Shown here one piece after another: positions 44,954-56,039 of a stretch of DNA of 64,000 nucleotides. The stretch is from Dipteris shenzhenensis (Eukaryota > Polypodiophyta > Polypodiopsida > Gleicheniales). Made by a program: the position numbers and the translations under genes. Within the stretch, counting starts at the first letter, position 1. Each line of letters opens with the position of its first letter. Where the stretch lies: the NCBI GenBank assembly GCA_047967505.1, contig CM106541.1. One strand, written 5' to 3'. The notes beneath the pieces were generated by a model, which saw nothing but the letters and a program-made list of their open reading frames with translations, was not told the DNA's origin and did not search any database.

Positions 44954-47900
44954 TCATGGACATTCTTCATTTGCGCTATCTCCTTCTACTTCCTCCATGG
45001 CGAGCATCCTTAAAAATTCGTGCATATGCAAAATAGTTTGCTGTGGTATTTTTATTTTTTCTTCTACCTCATATCCCATGTGCTTCTTTGATTTCTTTGC
45101 CCTTGAATGCCAAGACACTATGATTGTCTCCGTCGAAACTTGAGAGACCGCTTCATCATTTGGGACCCACTCCTTCATTATACAATTAGTATATAATGTG
45201 TTGTTATCCATATTCTCCTTCCTGCCCTTTGGCTCATACCATACCGCTGTAAATGTTGTAGCTCTCCCTTGGTCATCTCTTTGCACATCAACTACTTTTG
45301 CAACCCAAAACTTCACATTCTCATATTCATCATCCGATGACCGAGAACCACAACAAAACAATCGACCTCTATATCTACTTGTGGCATAAACTCTCTCTTC
45401 TTCGGTCGACAATATGGACGTGGGAGTAATGATACAAATTCATTTTCAAAGACTGGAGCTGGGCACAAATCGTTATGAACATTTGGCCAAAACATATTGC
45501 ATTCTTCCTTGACATCCTTCGAGCCTCGCATTCTCTCAAGGTCCTTTATTAAATTTCGTGTCTTGTTAATTACAGTGGTAGTGTGTTCTCTCCAAGTACG
45601 CTTCGAATCAGGATATCTCCGGAGCATTTCCTCTTTGTATGTAATAAATGCTTTTAATCCATCTATTTCACAATTAGACCTCTCATTAAATTCTTGTATA
45701 GGAGCCCATGTTGGATACCTTTCCTTGCTGGGAATTGAAGTTAAGAGACTGTAAGGTTCTTCAGGTTCCCATTTTGTATCATGAGAATACTGTTGCCATT
45801 GCATTACGGGTTTTTTATCTTTTAAAAAAAAATGAAAGTAGTGTGGATTGGTATGACCTGTCAATGCATCACCACCCGTTTGTATGAAAGGTAGAATGAA
45901 GCTCTTCCAATCATACATTCTTTCGAGCCTCTCACATACTGTACTTTCCTTATGACCACCAACTTGCCTGCCACATCTTCTTACCAAGTCATCTATTGTC
46001 TCCACATCCTTGCATTTAAGCTCCCTTGAGATTGTGCTAAAAACCTGATCGATATCCTCATGTGTATGCCCAACATACAAAAATCCACATTCGACCTCAT
46101 TGAAGATTTGCAACTAGCATGGAGCAGAATGCAAACATGAGTACATTCTTATTTTCTCGCCAACAATTATCAGCTTGTATTCTCAAAGTCGGTGGCAGGC
46201 GACCTTTTTCTGCATGTACATTGCGAATTGCGAATTGCCTTCATAATAGATGTTACAACTTGATTGCTATCATGTAGATGCAAGGAATCAATCCATATAT
46301 CTGCAAAGAACTTAATTCCATGCACTAACACTCCACATAGATGTGTCTTTAGAAAGTGCTTTCCTTGTAATTTAGGTGGAGTGGCAACAAAACGAGGCAA
46401 TGTTGTTGTATTCTGATCCATGCCATCTACAATAAGGCACATGTAGTCATCAGGATGCGAAATAGCTTGCTCCTTCCAAAATGCATATTTTTGTCTGGAA
46501 TGTCGAATAAGGTCATGATGAGATTTTCGGTTTTTTTTGTATAACTCCCTTTGATTTGGACATGTTGCACTCTCAATCGCTCGCTTTAAATCATCACAGA
46601 CATTGCACTTTGACATTTTTTGCCTCCTTGGGATTTTAACATATCCAAAGTTCTTCTTCCAAAGAGTATACAAAGTATGAGAAGAAGCTATGGCATCCCC
46701 TCTTTGCCTTTGCTTTTCTGCAATAGAGTCAAATACTTCGAGCTTTGTCAAGCCCATTGGAAGGTGCATTTCAGTGATCGCGTCACCGTTAGGGAGTTTG
46801 GTAGATATATGGGCTTGAGGCAAAGCATTTTCATGTATGAAGTCTTGCAAAATTGTTGCTGCCCTGACAGTTGAGATTCTTGATTTGGACCTTCCTCTAT
46901 TACCGTGAATGCTAAATTTGTTGCCGCCCTTTGCCTTGGTGACTAAATCCCAATATGTACCATGGGATAATCCAGTAATATTGTGATATGCCTTATTGCA
47001 AATCCTTTCTCCATTTATGAGAGGTTTTACCTTTTGTCTTGAACTTAGCCTTTTATTACCATTCTGAAGAAAGCAAGAGAGACTTGTGAGAAGGTATTCA
47101 TTTCTTTCGCTTCCTCTTCTTTGCCACACGTGTCCTCTACATTCCCTGATGTCTGCAAGATCAATGAAGCACATACATCTTCGCTTGCAACATAGATATC
47201 CCAATGCATTTAACATGTTCTCCTCCTTCATTACTCTCTTCCTCTTTGGTTGCTTTTGTGGATCTGCCTGGATTCGACGCTTTCTCTTCATGCATATGTA
47301 TGACCGTTTTCGTTCCTCGTGCACGTTGTTATTTGTATTTATGCACTCCTTCTCCTCACATTTGTTTGTAACCAAGCATCCATGATTGGTCATTGCATCC
47401 TTGTCCATATCACAATCAAAGTTAAATACTGAATAATCCTCTGTTGATCTCATCCTCGTTTTTAACATACTCTTAGGACCATTCAATGAATTCAATATTC
47501 TACAAGAGTATTGGAAACCTTGAAACTCTTCCACTCCTGAGAGAACATCACTCATTGGGACATCTTGCATGGCTTTCACAAATCCACAACCTTGATTGAC
47601 ACCAGGTTTGTTAATATGCATGAACTCATCCACACTTGACAAGACATCGCTATTGAAACCTTCGCCCTTCTCACTGTGCAAGAATTCATCCACCCTAGAT
47701 AAGGCTTTGCTTCTAAAATCATTTTGTTTCTCGGAACCAATGAACTCATCCACTCCAGATAAGATGTCACTTCTGTAATTGAGTATATTGAAATCATCCA
47801 CATTTGAAGTGATAGAGCCTGGCACATGGGCACGCTTTTTAGGTCCTTTGATATTGTAGTATACGTTGTCTTTATCATTGAAAACCACGTGCCTCTTTCT

Positions 47901-48420
47901 CATGTTTAAAAATTGTATGCTCCATCTCATATTCTTGCCTACCTCATAGTAGGGATCACATAAGGATGTTATGTTATCAACCATACCATCATCAGTGACT
48001 TTTAGAATCCTCATCTATGCAAATGACCATTGCTCCACTTGTTCAAATCCCAATACTTCACCTTCTGCTACAGTCTTATTTGCAAATGATCTCATTTGTA
48101 AAATGTCCCCTATAGTAAAATCCAAGGTGGTGCACTTTGTATTCTTGATAATGTCTGTTGCATAAGTCTCATCTTTGTCCCATGCTATAAATGATTTGTT
48201 GGATGTATTGTAGGGCATAACATCTCCAAGTGTTTCCATATCTCCACATTTATACTTTAGCTCAACATGTGTGCTAAGAATCTTTGATACAGTAACTGCC
48301 ACCTTATCTTAGCCAAGTCTTCGAAAGTGGCAAACTGAATTGGGATCACTATCATGGATTGTAGCAAATGCAACTACTTCTCTTTTGCTACATAAAATCA
48401 CATCCATCCCTGGAACAAAA
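44954..48420 (-). pseudogene. DUF7869-type transposase-like gene, broken and 5'-cut by copia
   Basis: Minus-strand gene whose 5' end is cut at 48420 by the copia LTR. The first part (48420-48015) has VAFATIHDSDPNSV and the DMETLGDVMPYNTSNKSFIAWD pattern, which resembles the C-terminal domain of Tnp1/En-Spm-like proteins. It has a TAA near 48311 and a TAG at 48015-48017. The long ORF 48014-46170 holds a cysteine-rich CCKRRCMCFIDLADIRECR segment, PRRQKMSKCNVCDDLK and the first acidic motif CLIVDGMDQNTT. After a 7-bp duplication that shifts the frame near 46230, the third frame encodes IQADNCWRENKN. The ORF from 46113 has YVGHTHEDIDQVFS. The end (45412-44954) has FWVAKVVDVQRDDQG. The three acidic motifs fit a DDE-like RNase H fold (inference). 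Frame changes also occur near 46105 and 45380. Confidence 0.7.
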
Positions 48421-48771
48421 TGTGAAGATAGTGGGAGAGAGGGAAGGAGTCTCACTTGAGGCTTTCTCACAAGCAGAATGGGGGAATACACACAAAAGGT
48501 GGAGGCTGAAAACAGTTTCCTCTTCTTGTTGTAAAAGCCAAAAGAACTCAAGTACAAAGAAATAGAAGAACCCTATATGTGGGTCTCAAACCAAACTCAA
48601 CTAACTAAGGTGGCTTACTAACTGAGCCACAAACTAGAGTAGATAAGGATAGCTATCATCCAGCTATTATTTGTGGGCGGTGTACCAACCGCATCTCCAA
48701 CTAACAAGTCGGTGACATAAATACATAACGGTTACCCTGGCATATCACGAGTGGAGCTCGATATCTCAACA
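48421..48771 (-). repeat. Copia 3' LTR
   Basis: 351 bp, on the sense strand beginning TGTTGAGATATCG and ending CTATCTTCACA (TG...CA). It is followed on the plus strand by the purine tract complement CTCCCCCTC. It contains an ACATATAGGGTTC-like segment and poly-T-rich stretch; exact promoter positions are not assigned. Confidence 0.9.
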
Positions 48772-50433
48772 CTCCCCCTCGAGCTCAATCCCAATTCCTG
48801 CACACCAAGCAGGTCTCTCAACTTGCGCAGCTTCTCTGCGCCCAATGCTTTCGTGAATATGTCAGCTACCTGATCCTGTGTGCTTACATAAACTAGATCA
48901 ATAAGACCTAGTAAAACCTTCTCCCGCACATAGTGATAATGCACCTCAATGTGCTTTGTTCTAGCATGAAAGACTCGGTTCTTTGCCAAGTGTATACTGC
49001 TCATGTTGTCACAATAAATGACAACTGGCCCATCTGTAGACTGATGCATATCATAGAGTAGCTTATGCAACCAAGCTACCTCACATGCAGCCATTGCTGC
49101 ACCCCTGTACTTAGCCTCTGTGCTCGACAAGGCAACTGTAGACTGTTTCTTGCTGCTCCAAGTGACTGCAGCACTCCCAAAAGAGAACACATATCCACTG
49201 GTAGATCATCTATCAGAAATACTACCAGCCCAATCAGCATCAGTGTATCCATGCAACTGTATCTGAACCCCAGCCTCATAAAATAGTCCATACTGCAATG
49301 TGGACTTCACATAACTGAGTATGCGTCTAGCTGCATCCAAATGCGGTTTCCTTGGAGCCTGCATAAACTGACTTACCAACCCAACAGCATAGCTCAAATC
49401 TCGCCTGGTAATAGTCATGTAAATCAAACTTCCTACTATGCGTCTGTACATAGTAGGGTCTTCCAGAAGCTCACCTGCATCTGCGCTCAGCTTCACATTC
49501 TGCTCCAAAGGAACTGAAATAGGCTTACAGCTTGTCATCCCATATTTGGACAACATGTCCAATCCATACTGCCTCTGCAAGAGCTGTATCCCACTTGGTG
49601 ATCTAATCACCTCAATGCCCAAGAAATATCGCAGCTCTCCCAAATCCTTCATCTCAAACTTCTGCCTCAATAGCATTTTCACATGAAGGATATCTTTATC
49701 ACTGTCACCTGTGATGATCAAATCATCAACATAAATGACAAGCAGCATAATCCCTTTCTCTGTTTTTCTCACATAGAGTGAGAAATCTGCCTTGGAAATC
49801 TGAAAGCCAATAGTGACAAGATACTGTCCTATCTTGTCAGACCATGCTCTAGGTGCTTGCTTCAAGCCATACAAGGCTTTCTTCAACCTGCAAACGACCT
49901 CAGGATGAATAGCATGAACATAACCTGCTGGCTGCTCCATAAAGACCTCTTCTTGCAAATCACCATGCAAGAAGGCATTCTTTACATCCATCTGATGTAA
50001 AGACCATCCCTTTGATGCAGCCATAGCAATGGCTGCTCTTACGGTTGCCATCCTTGCAACCGGGCTAAAAATTTCTTCATAATCAATGCCATATGTCTGT
50101 GCATACCCCTTGACAACTAGTCTTGCCTTGTATCTATTCACAGAACCATCTGCATTGTGCTTGATCTTATAAACCCACTTACAGCCAATTGCATTCTTGT
50201 CTTTAGGAAAAGGCACCAATTCCCATGTAGCATTTGCATCCAAGGAATCCATTTCTTCATCCATGGCTTTCTCCCATTTTTCATTTCCCATGGCTTGCTC
50301 AAAAGAAGTGGGTTCTGGTTCCTGTATCACTTTGACCATATAGGCATAGTGAATGGCTGTAAATCCATCATATTTCAACCTATCCACAGGATACCTCACC
50401 CTGGTAGACCTGCGCAAAATAGGCTCACTTCTA
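48732..50433 (-). pseudogene. Copia pol, reverse transcriptase and RNase H part
   Basis: Resumes the polyprotein after E. Motifs in order: RRSTRVRYP, the reverse transcriptase start WEKAMDEEMDSL with WELV, CKWVYKIK, YKARLVVKGYAQ, DVKNAFLHGDL, LYGLKQAPRAW and the active-site YVDDLIITG; then RNase H with GYTDADWAGS, SSTEAKYRGAA, YCDNMSSIHLAKN and VADIFTKAL. The nonsense TGA at 49206-49208 sits after the ADWAGSISDR run, in frame; a CGA-to-TGA change explains it. The frame ends at 48732 inside the LTR. Confidence 0.88.
48772..48784 (-). promoter_or_regulatory. Copia polypurine tract
   Basis: Sense-strand GAGGGGGAG lies directly before the 3' LTR, the expected primer site for plus-strand DNA synthesis. 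Confidence 0.8.
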
Positions 50434-50436
50434 GGT

Positions 50437-50725
50437 CACTACTACACACGCATCCTATTGCGACGTTTACGTACCGACGTTTAGCGCTAATCATCACTAT
50501 AAAAATCGAGTTTCGCAAATCGTCACTATATAGCGACTTTTGTCAAAAGTCGCTATATAGCGACCTTTAAAAGTCACTATATAGCGACCTTTAAAAGTCG
50601 CTATATAGCGACCTTTAAAAGTCGCTATATAGCGACGTTCTTAAAAGTCGCTATATAGCGACTTTTAAAAGTCGCTATATAGCGACACTGAGACAAATTA
50701 TTATAGCGACTTTTTACAGAGAGGT
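50437..50725. repeat. Left terminus and subterminal palindromes of element E
   Basis: After the terminus and a GCGACG-rich spacer, six or more nearly perfect repeats of AAAGTCGCTATATAGCGACC at about 24-bp spacing (50515-50700). This is the cleanest array in the window and shows the consensus TCGCTATATAGCGA. Confidence 0.85.
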
Positions 50726-50883
50726 TTTTTTTTTTTTTTAGGCCTTAAAATTTAGTTTTTTCCAATGAAAAAATATTTTAAATTTTCATACATGTTTGAG
50801 CTCATAGAAAATAAAAAAATGAGAGCATGTACATCAAGCCTTTGAAGCTCATATATTCATGTCCAAGTTTGAGATGAGAAAAA

Positions 50884-53800
50884 TCAAATAAGAGCATTTA
50901 CATCAACTGTTTCATCTTGAGCCAAGTCTAAGGCGCCAAGCAAGTCTATCTCCAACTCTATACCGAGTTGATCTCCTATATCATCATCGTACTCTAGTAT
51001 CGTACGTTCACCTAAAAGTATTTGATCATCTTCTTCAATAAAGCTTAAGTGTGGTGATTGATCTTGATGATTGTTGTCTTCCTCGTCAATATCGTGATCT
51101 CCATCCTCCTCCTGTGCGATGTCATTATGCGCATCTTCCTCTTGCCTCATATGGTGATCTACATCTTCTTCGCTAGATTCATCAATTGGATCCGGCATTG
51201 GTAGTGGCATCTCCATATCCACATCTCGATCTTCAAAAATCTGCTTACTTCGTGGTGCAACTTGGATCACGTACCACCATCTTGGATCAGAACGATCCGG
51301 ATGAAAAACCACCTATATTGAAGATGAAAAATCACGTGCCAAATGTCGTCAATTATATATATATCAATGGACTTTAAAAATGAAAGCTTCGACTAATTAA
51401 ATCATTAGTATGCACCTGCTCACAGTGCTCGGGAAGAACAAAAGTATCACTTTCATCGGTCCAATGTTTGGTGGAGTCTATTGCAAAGAGACCACTACTA
51501 TCTTTTCTCACTGTCGCATGGGGACCGTTGTAAGTAGTTCTAAACCATTTTACATCAAGAATGAAAATAGTAAATCGTCTGAAATCAATTTCATAGATGT
51601 CGCGTATGGTTCCACAATAATCCAACTGTGAGGAGAGAAGATTGGTATCCAAAGCACTTGCTCGGCTATCTTGTGTGAAGTTAGCCATGACTCCACAATC
51701 ATACGTGACTCTCTTTGAATCGATGCGTTCCACGCGAAAATGTCGTCCATATGACCATAATGCACTGTACTTTTTGTACTGTAAAAGAGCATCATTAAAA
51801 CAATGAAGATGCACCTATTTTATAGCATATATTGCCACAAATAATTACTTAATTACATCAAGAGATAAGAAACTTACATGCACCATACATCCAGATGATA
51901 ACTCCCGCTCGCGCTCGTTTATTATCTCTCCATCACGTTCGGCTTTACGTATAGCCAGTTGTAGCCAATCAAGTGACATGTGAGTAGGGAGAAGAGCCAG
52001 ATCTCATGGATATGGTTGTGATCTCCTGTAAATTACTCTAAATCTCATCCTTGCATTTATTCTTTCTGCTTTGGCCACTTCATATCTCTCAATCCACTTC
52101 TGCATCTCAGGGCTATTGAGGATACAAAACTTATTGAATTTCTCCATTTGCTCTTCGCTCATCTTTCTTTCAATCCCTTTTCCTTGGGGGACCTCGCCAA
52201 TGATGCGATCATCATCCTTGTTGTGCCAAGCTTGCGGCATATCAGGATCCGTGGATGCAAGAAACTCTGTGATATATACTAATGACTCTTGCACAAGCCA
52301 TCCCTCTGCCATGCTTGCTTCTGGTCTTGCTCTTTGTCTTACAAACCCCTTTAAAGTTTTCATAAACCGCTCGAGAAAAAACATCCATCGATTATGAACG
52401 GTACCTGCTATAGCCACCTCATCAACTATGTGCACAAGCAAGTGGACTTGAGTTGTCATAATGCTTGAGGGAAAGTGCTTCTCAAGCAAGCATACGGCTT
52501 CGATGGATTCCACCCTAGCCTTCTCGATGCTCGATATAGAGATCTCTTTTTGAGATATCCACCTATTTCACATGTCCATGCATATGTAAGATATTTGAGA
52601 TATCCACCTATTTCACATGTCCATGAAGAAAATACATAATGCGAATTGATAGTAAGCATACCTCACAATACCACAAATCTTGAATATAGCATTTCTAACA
52701 TCTTCTTGTAAGCACCCTTTTATTGTAATTGGAAGGATGAACTATCAAAGCAACAATGAAAACATGTCAACAATATAACATAATAATAATTACGCTAATG
52801 CATCACTATTATCGGTACACTAATTCTACTTAGAATACCTGTAAGACCTTGTGCCAATCATGGGACTTGAGGCCACTAAGCTTATTGTCCTTTGAAAATG
52901 CTCCTTTCAAGCAACGCATGTACCCTGTCGGTGTTTGAAAAGAGGCAATGTCTGCCTTGATCGCTGCCTCCTCCCTCGTAGAGAGGATCCACGTTGCTTT
53001 CGGGAGGACAACTTTTCCTGAAGCATGCACTTGGGGCCACAAACGAGACATCCTATTCATAGCACGCAAGTCTTCTTGCACTCCTCTCGAGTCCTTGGAA
53101 CCAACCAAGTGTGCCCAAATGGTAGCCCCCACATTCTTAAAGATATGCATGGGATCCAAGAGATGATTGATTTGTAACTGACCCCAATAAGGAAGCTCGT
53201 GAAAGATCAATAGCCTCTTCATACCAGGAGGAGGTTCCTCTCCATTCTCCCTCCAAGCTTGAATCCAATCACTTGCTTTCAAATATGATGGTGGTGGATC
53301 AAGCTGACCTCCACGTGTGAGATGGTCGAGCGGAAGGTATCGAGCATGACCTTCATAAACATTTTTCCTCATATGTTTGGAGTAGCATGCAAGCGATTTC
53401 AGAGCGGGTCCACAAACAGGACAAGCATGGTACCCACTTGTAACAAGTCCTGCACGCGTGCATGAATATCTTAGTACAAGACATGCATGCAAAAGAGAGT
53501 AAAAAAAGCATAATCCCTCATTGTACATGTAAAGACATAACCACGTACCTGCGCACTCTCCATATCCTGGGTAGTCATGCATGGTCCACATCAAGATACC
53601 CCTGACCAAAATATCATTGGTATGCCTAGGAGCTCTGGAAATATCAAAGACCTGCGCTCCTCTCCATAATATCTGTAACTCCTCTATCAAAGGTGCCATG
53701 TACTTTCCTGGCACAAGTAGTGCAAGCATGAGGTGTCCCTTTTTTATTGTTAGCCATGGTGGGATATTGTAATTCACCACGACTATGGGCCATGTCGACC

Positions 53801-54919
53801 AAGATGTCGAGCGTAACCCGAAAGGATTCACGCCGTCCATGGCTAGCCCAAGATGTAAGTTGCGTGGCTCTCTCGCAAAGTCCGGCCAGTGATTATCTAT
53901 GTGCTTCCAAGCTGCACAATCTGCGGGAATCCTCAATGTGTGATCAGTGGACCGATGAGATGCATGCCATGTCATCAACTCCGCTATGGATTTGCATCGA
54001 AACATGTGTTGTATTCTTGCAATGATGGGAAAGTGTCTTAAGACCTTTACCGGTATCCTCTCACCCTGCAAGTCATCTCTATATCGTTGTTCCCCACACT
54101 TTGGACAACTAGCCAAATCTCCATGCTCACGACGAAAGAGAATACAATCATTACGGCAAGCATGGATGGTATCATAATCCATACCCACCATTGTTAGCAT
54201 CTTTTTCGCTTCATCTCTTGATGCGGGCATGGTATTTGGTGCAGGCAACATCTTCTGGAGCAACCTATGACAAAGACACTATACAAATGATGATTCTCAA
54301 AACAAACAATATCCAAATAATGAGTCAAATTAATGCAAGGGCTAACCTCATTAAGGCCGAGACACTTGTATCCGACCACCCATACTGTACTTGTAGATTC
54401 AAGATTGAGAGACAAGCACGTAGTTTAGACATCCTAGCACCCTCGTACAATTGTGTTGATTGCAACTCTCGCATTTTGACCTCAGACTCTGACATCACGT
54501 GTATGTGGGATGTAGTGCCCCTAAAAATGGAATCCATCATGTCGACCATACCCTCGTCGTCATCCGGGAGACTATAGTCTTGTTGAAAGTGAGAAGGTAT
54601 ATGTGTACCCTCGTCACCCTCCTCATCCTGTCATAAGCTCATTCGTGTAAATATAAGATCTTCTATTTCCGGGTATACAATAAGATTGCGAACTTAAATA
54701 GCTTTGACTTACCGATGATCCATCAACATGTGCAACACCAACGGGGGGTACTGGTTCCGGCTCCTCCCCATACATCCGCAAGTGGCGCATGATAATACGA
54801 CGTTGATGTTGTACTTCTCGCTTGCAATGAGTGCAATGACAATATAACCTCTCCGTAAGCCACTTCGTGCTCCCGGGCGTTGGCGCATCATCGGATGAGC
54901 TTCCACTCATCCCTTCCAT
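50884..54919 (-). pseudogene. tnp2 transposase gene of element E, complete but for one stop
   Basis: Starts MEGMSGSSSDDAP at 54919 with CHCTHCKREV and HLRMYGEE. Exons: 54919-54713; about 54626-54353 (DDDEGMVDMMDSIFRGTTSH, YGWSDTSVSALMR); core 54266-52833 with one intron read through in frame (donor after GYGECAG), holding GLAMDGVNPFGLRSTSWST, SGYHACPVCGP, LLDPMHIFKNVGATIWAHL, GYMRCLKGAF and KSHDWHKVLQ (Transposase_21); 52740-52666; DUF4218 about 52560-51880 with FLERFMKTLKGFVRQ; DUF4216 51814-51415 with DFRRFTIFILDVKWF; acidic tail 51315-50884. The TGA at 52004-52006 after SQPYP interrupts the frame between DUF4218 and a 35-residue extension. Near 52545-52620 a tandem duplication repeats a splice-acceptor region. 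Role: element transposase in the nucleus. The aspartates in the DG.NPF and LLDPMH motifs are candidate catalytic residues (inference). Confidence 0.88.
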
Positions 54920-56039
54920 CTACACTTATAAAACCACAACATAAGCATGAAGAGGAGATATTGACAATTATAAGCATAGCATGTTTAATTTGAGCTTCTC
55001 TTGAGGCCATATAAAAAGAATGACGTCGCTATATAGTAAGGATTGAAACAAAAAATCCTATATAGTAAGGCTATATAGTAAGAGGAGATATTGACAATTA
55101 TAAGCATAACATGTTTGAGCTTCACTGGAGGCCATATTAAAAAAATAAACAGTAAGCGTCGCTATATAGCGACGCTCTGTTCCGTCGCTATATAGCGACG
55201 TTTTTAATTTAAAACATCGCTATATAGCGATGTTTTAAATTAAAATCGTCGCTATATAGCGACGAATAAGCGTCGCTATATAGCGACGCTGTGGATTAAA
55301 ACTCGAAACGCCGAAACGCGCGGCGTTTTGCTCAATCCATTCCTAATCTCTCAAGTAAGCAACCCAAAATCTCCTCCCACCTATTTTCGACGACCTCCCA
55401 TCTATTCCAAGCAACCTCCCACTCTATTTTCCACTCCTCACCCTTCTCCTACCTCTTGTACTCCCTCTCTCTCCTTTTTCTCTCTTTGGTTTCCAGAAAG
55501 AAAGTTCTTCAAGAGGTGAGTTTGTTTCAACAATGTAGGTTGTTTGTTTGTTAGCTTTGGTTTTGTGAGTGTTTCTACTTGTATTGCTAAAGCTGTAAAC
55601 TAGTTTTCATGCTTGATTTGAAAGGATTGAAACAAAAAACGAGATTTCAAGAAAGAAAGAAAGAAAACTCACCTCTTCTTTCTGTATTTCTCTTCCTTCT
55701 CTTTCTCCTTGTCTCCTCAATCTCCTCCTTTCCTTGTCTCCTCAATCTTCTCTTTCCTTGTCTCCTTTCAAGAAGTTGCTTTTGTAATCTCCTCTTTCCA
55801 CTAACATCTTATTTGAAAAAATGGGTTGTTTTCTCTCTTTTGTAGGGCCAGTCCACTACACCCCGAGCGGGATATACTCTCTCTTTTGTGGGGCCAGTCC
55901 ACTACACCGAGCGGGACATACTTTTACAGGTAAGTGCTTCCTCTTCTTTCCATTTAATATTTTTGTTATTTGCATTGGCCTGCAGCTAGCGCCTTAAGCG
56001 CTAGCTGCAGTGATGGGCGTAGGAACCCTCTCTTCCCCT
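54920..56039. promoter_or_regulatory. Central divergent promoter zone of element E
   Basis: Palindromes TCGCTATATAGCGACG at 55155-55290 lie between the tnp2 start and the tnpA leader. On the plus strand a probable first leader exon ends at the donor AAGAG-GTGAGT near 55515. A mini-exon begins after CTTTTGTAG at about 55846 and ends at the donor CAG-GTAAGTGC near 55930; it holds GGGCCAGTCCACTACACC and is partly duplicated. The palindrome GCAGCTAGCGCCTTAAGCGC...TGC is at 55981-56009. No coding sequence. The palindrome cluster is placed to control both genes. Confidence 0.6.

Noticed and set aside
50500-50720. CRISPR-like regular repeats (about 24-bp spacing)
   Set aside because: Repeats are palindromic with A/T-poor spacers of only a few bases, lie at a transposon end in plant DNA, and have no cas genes.
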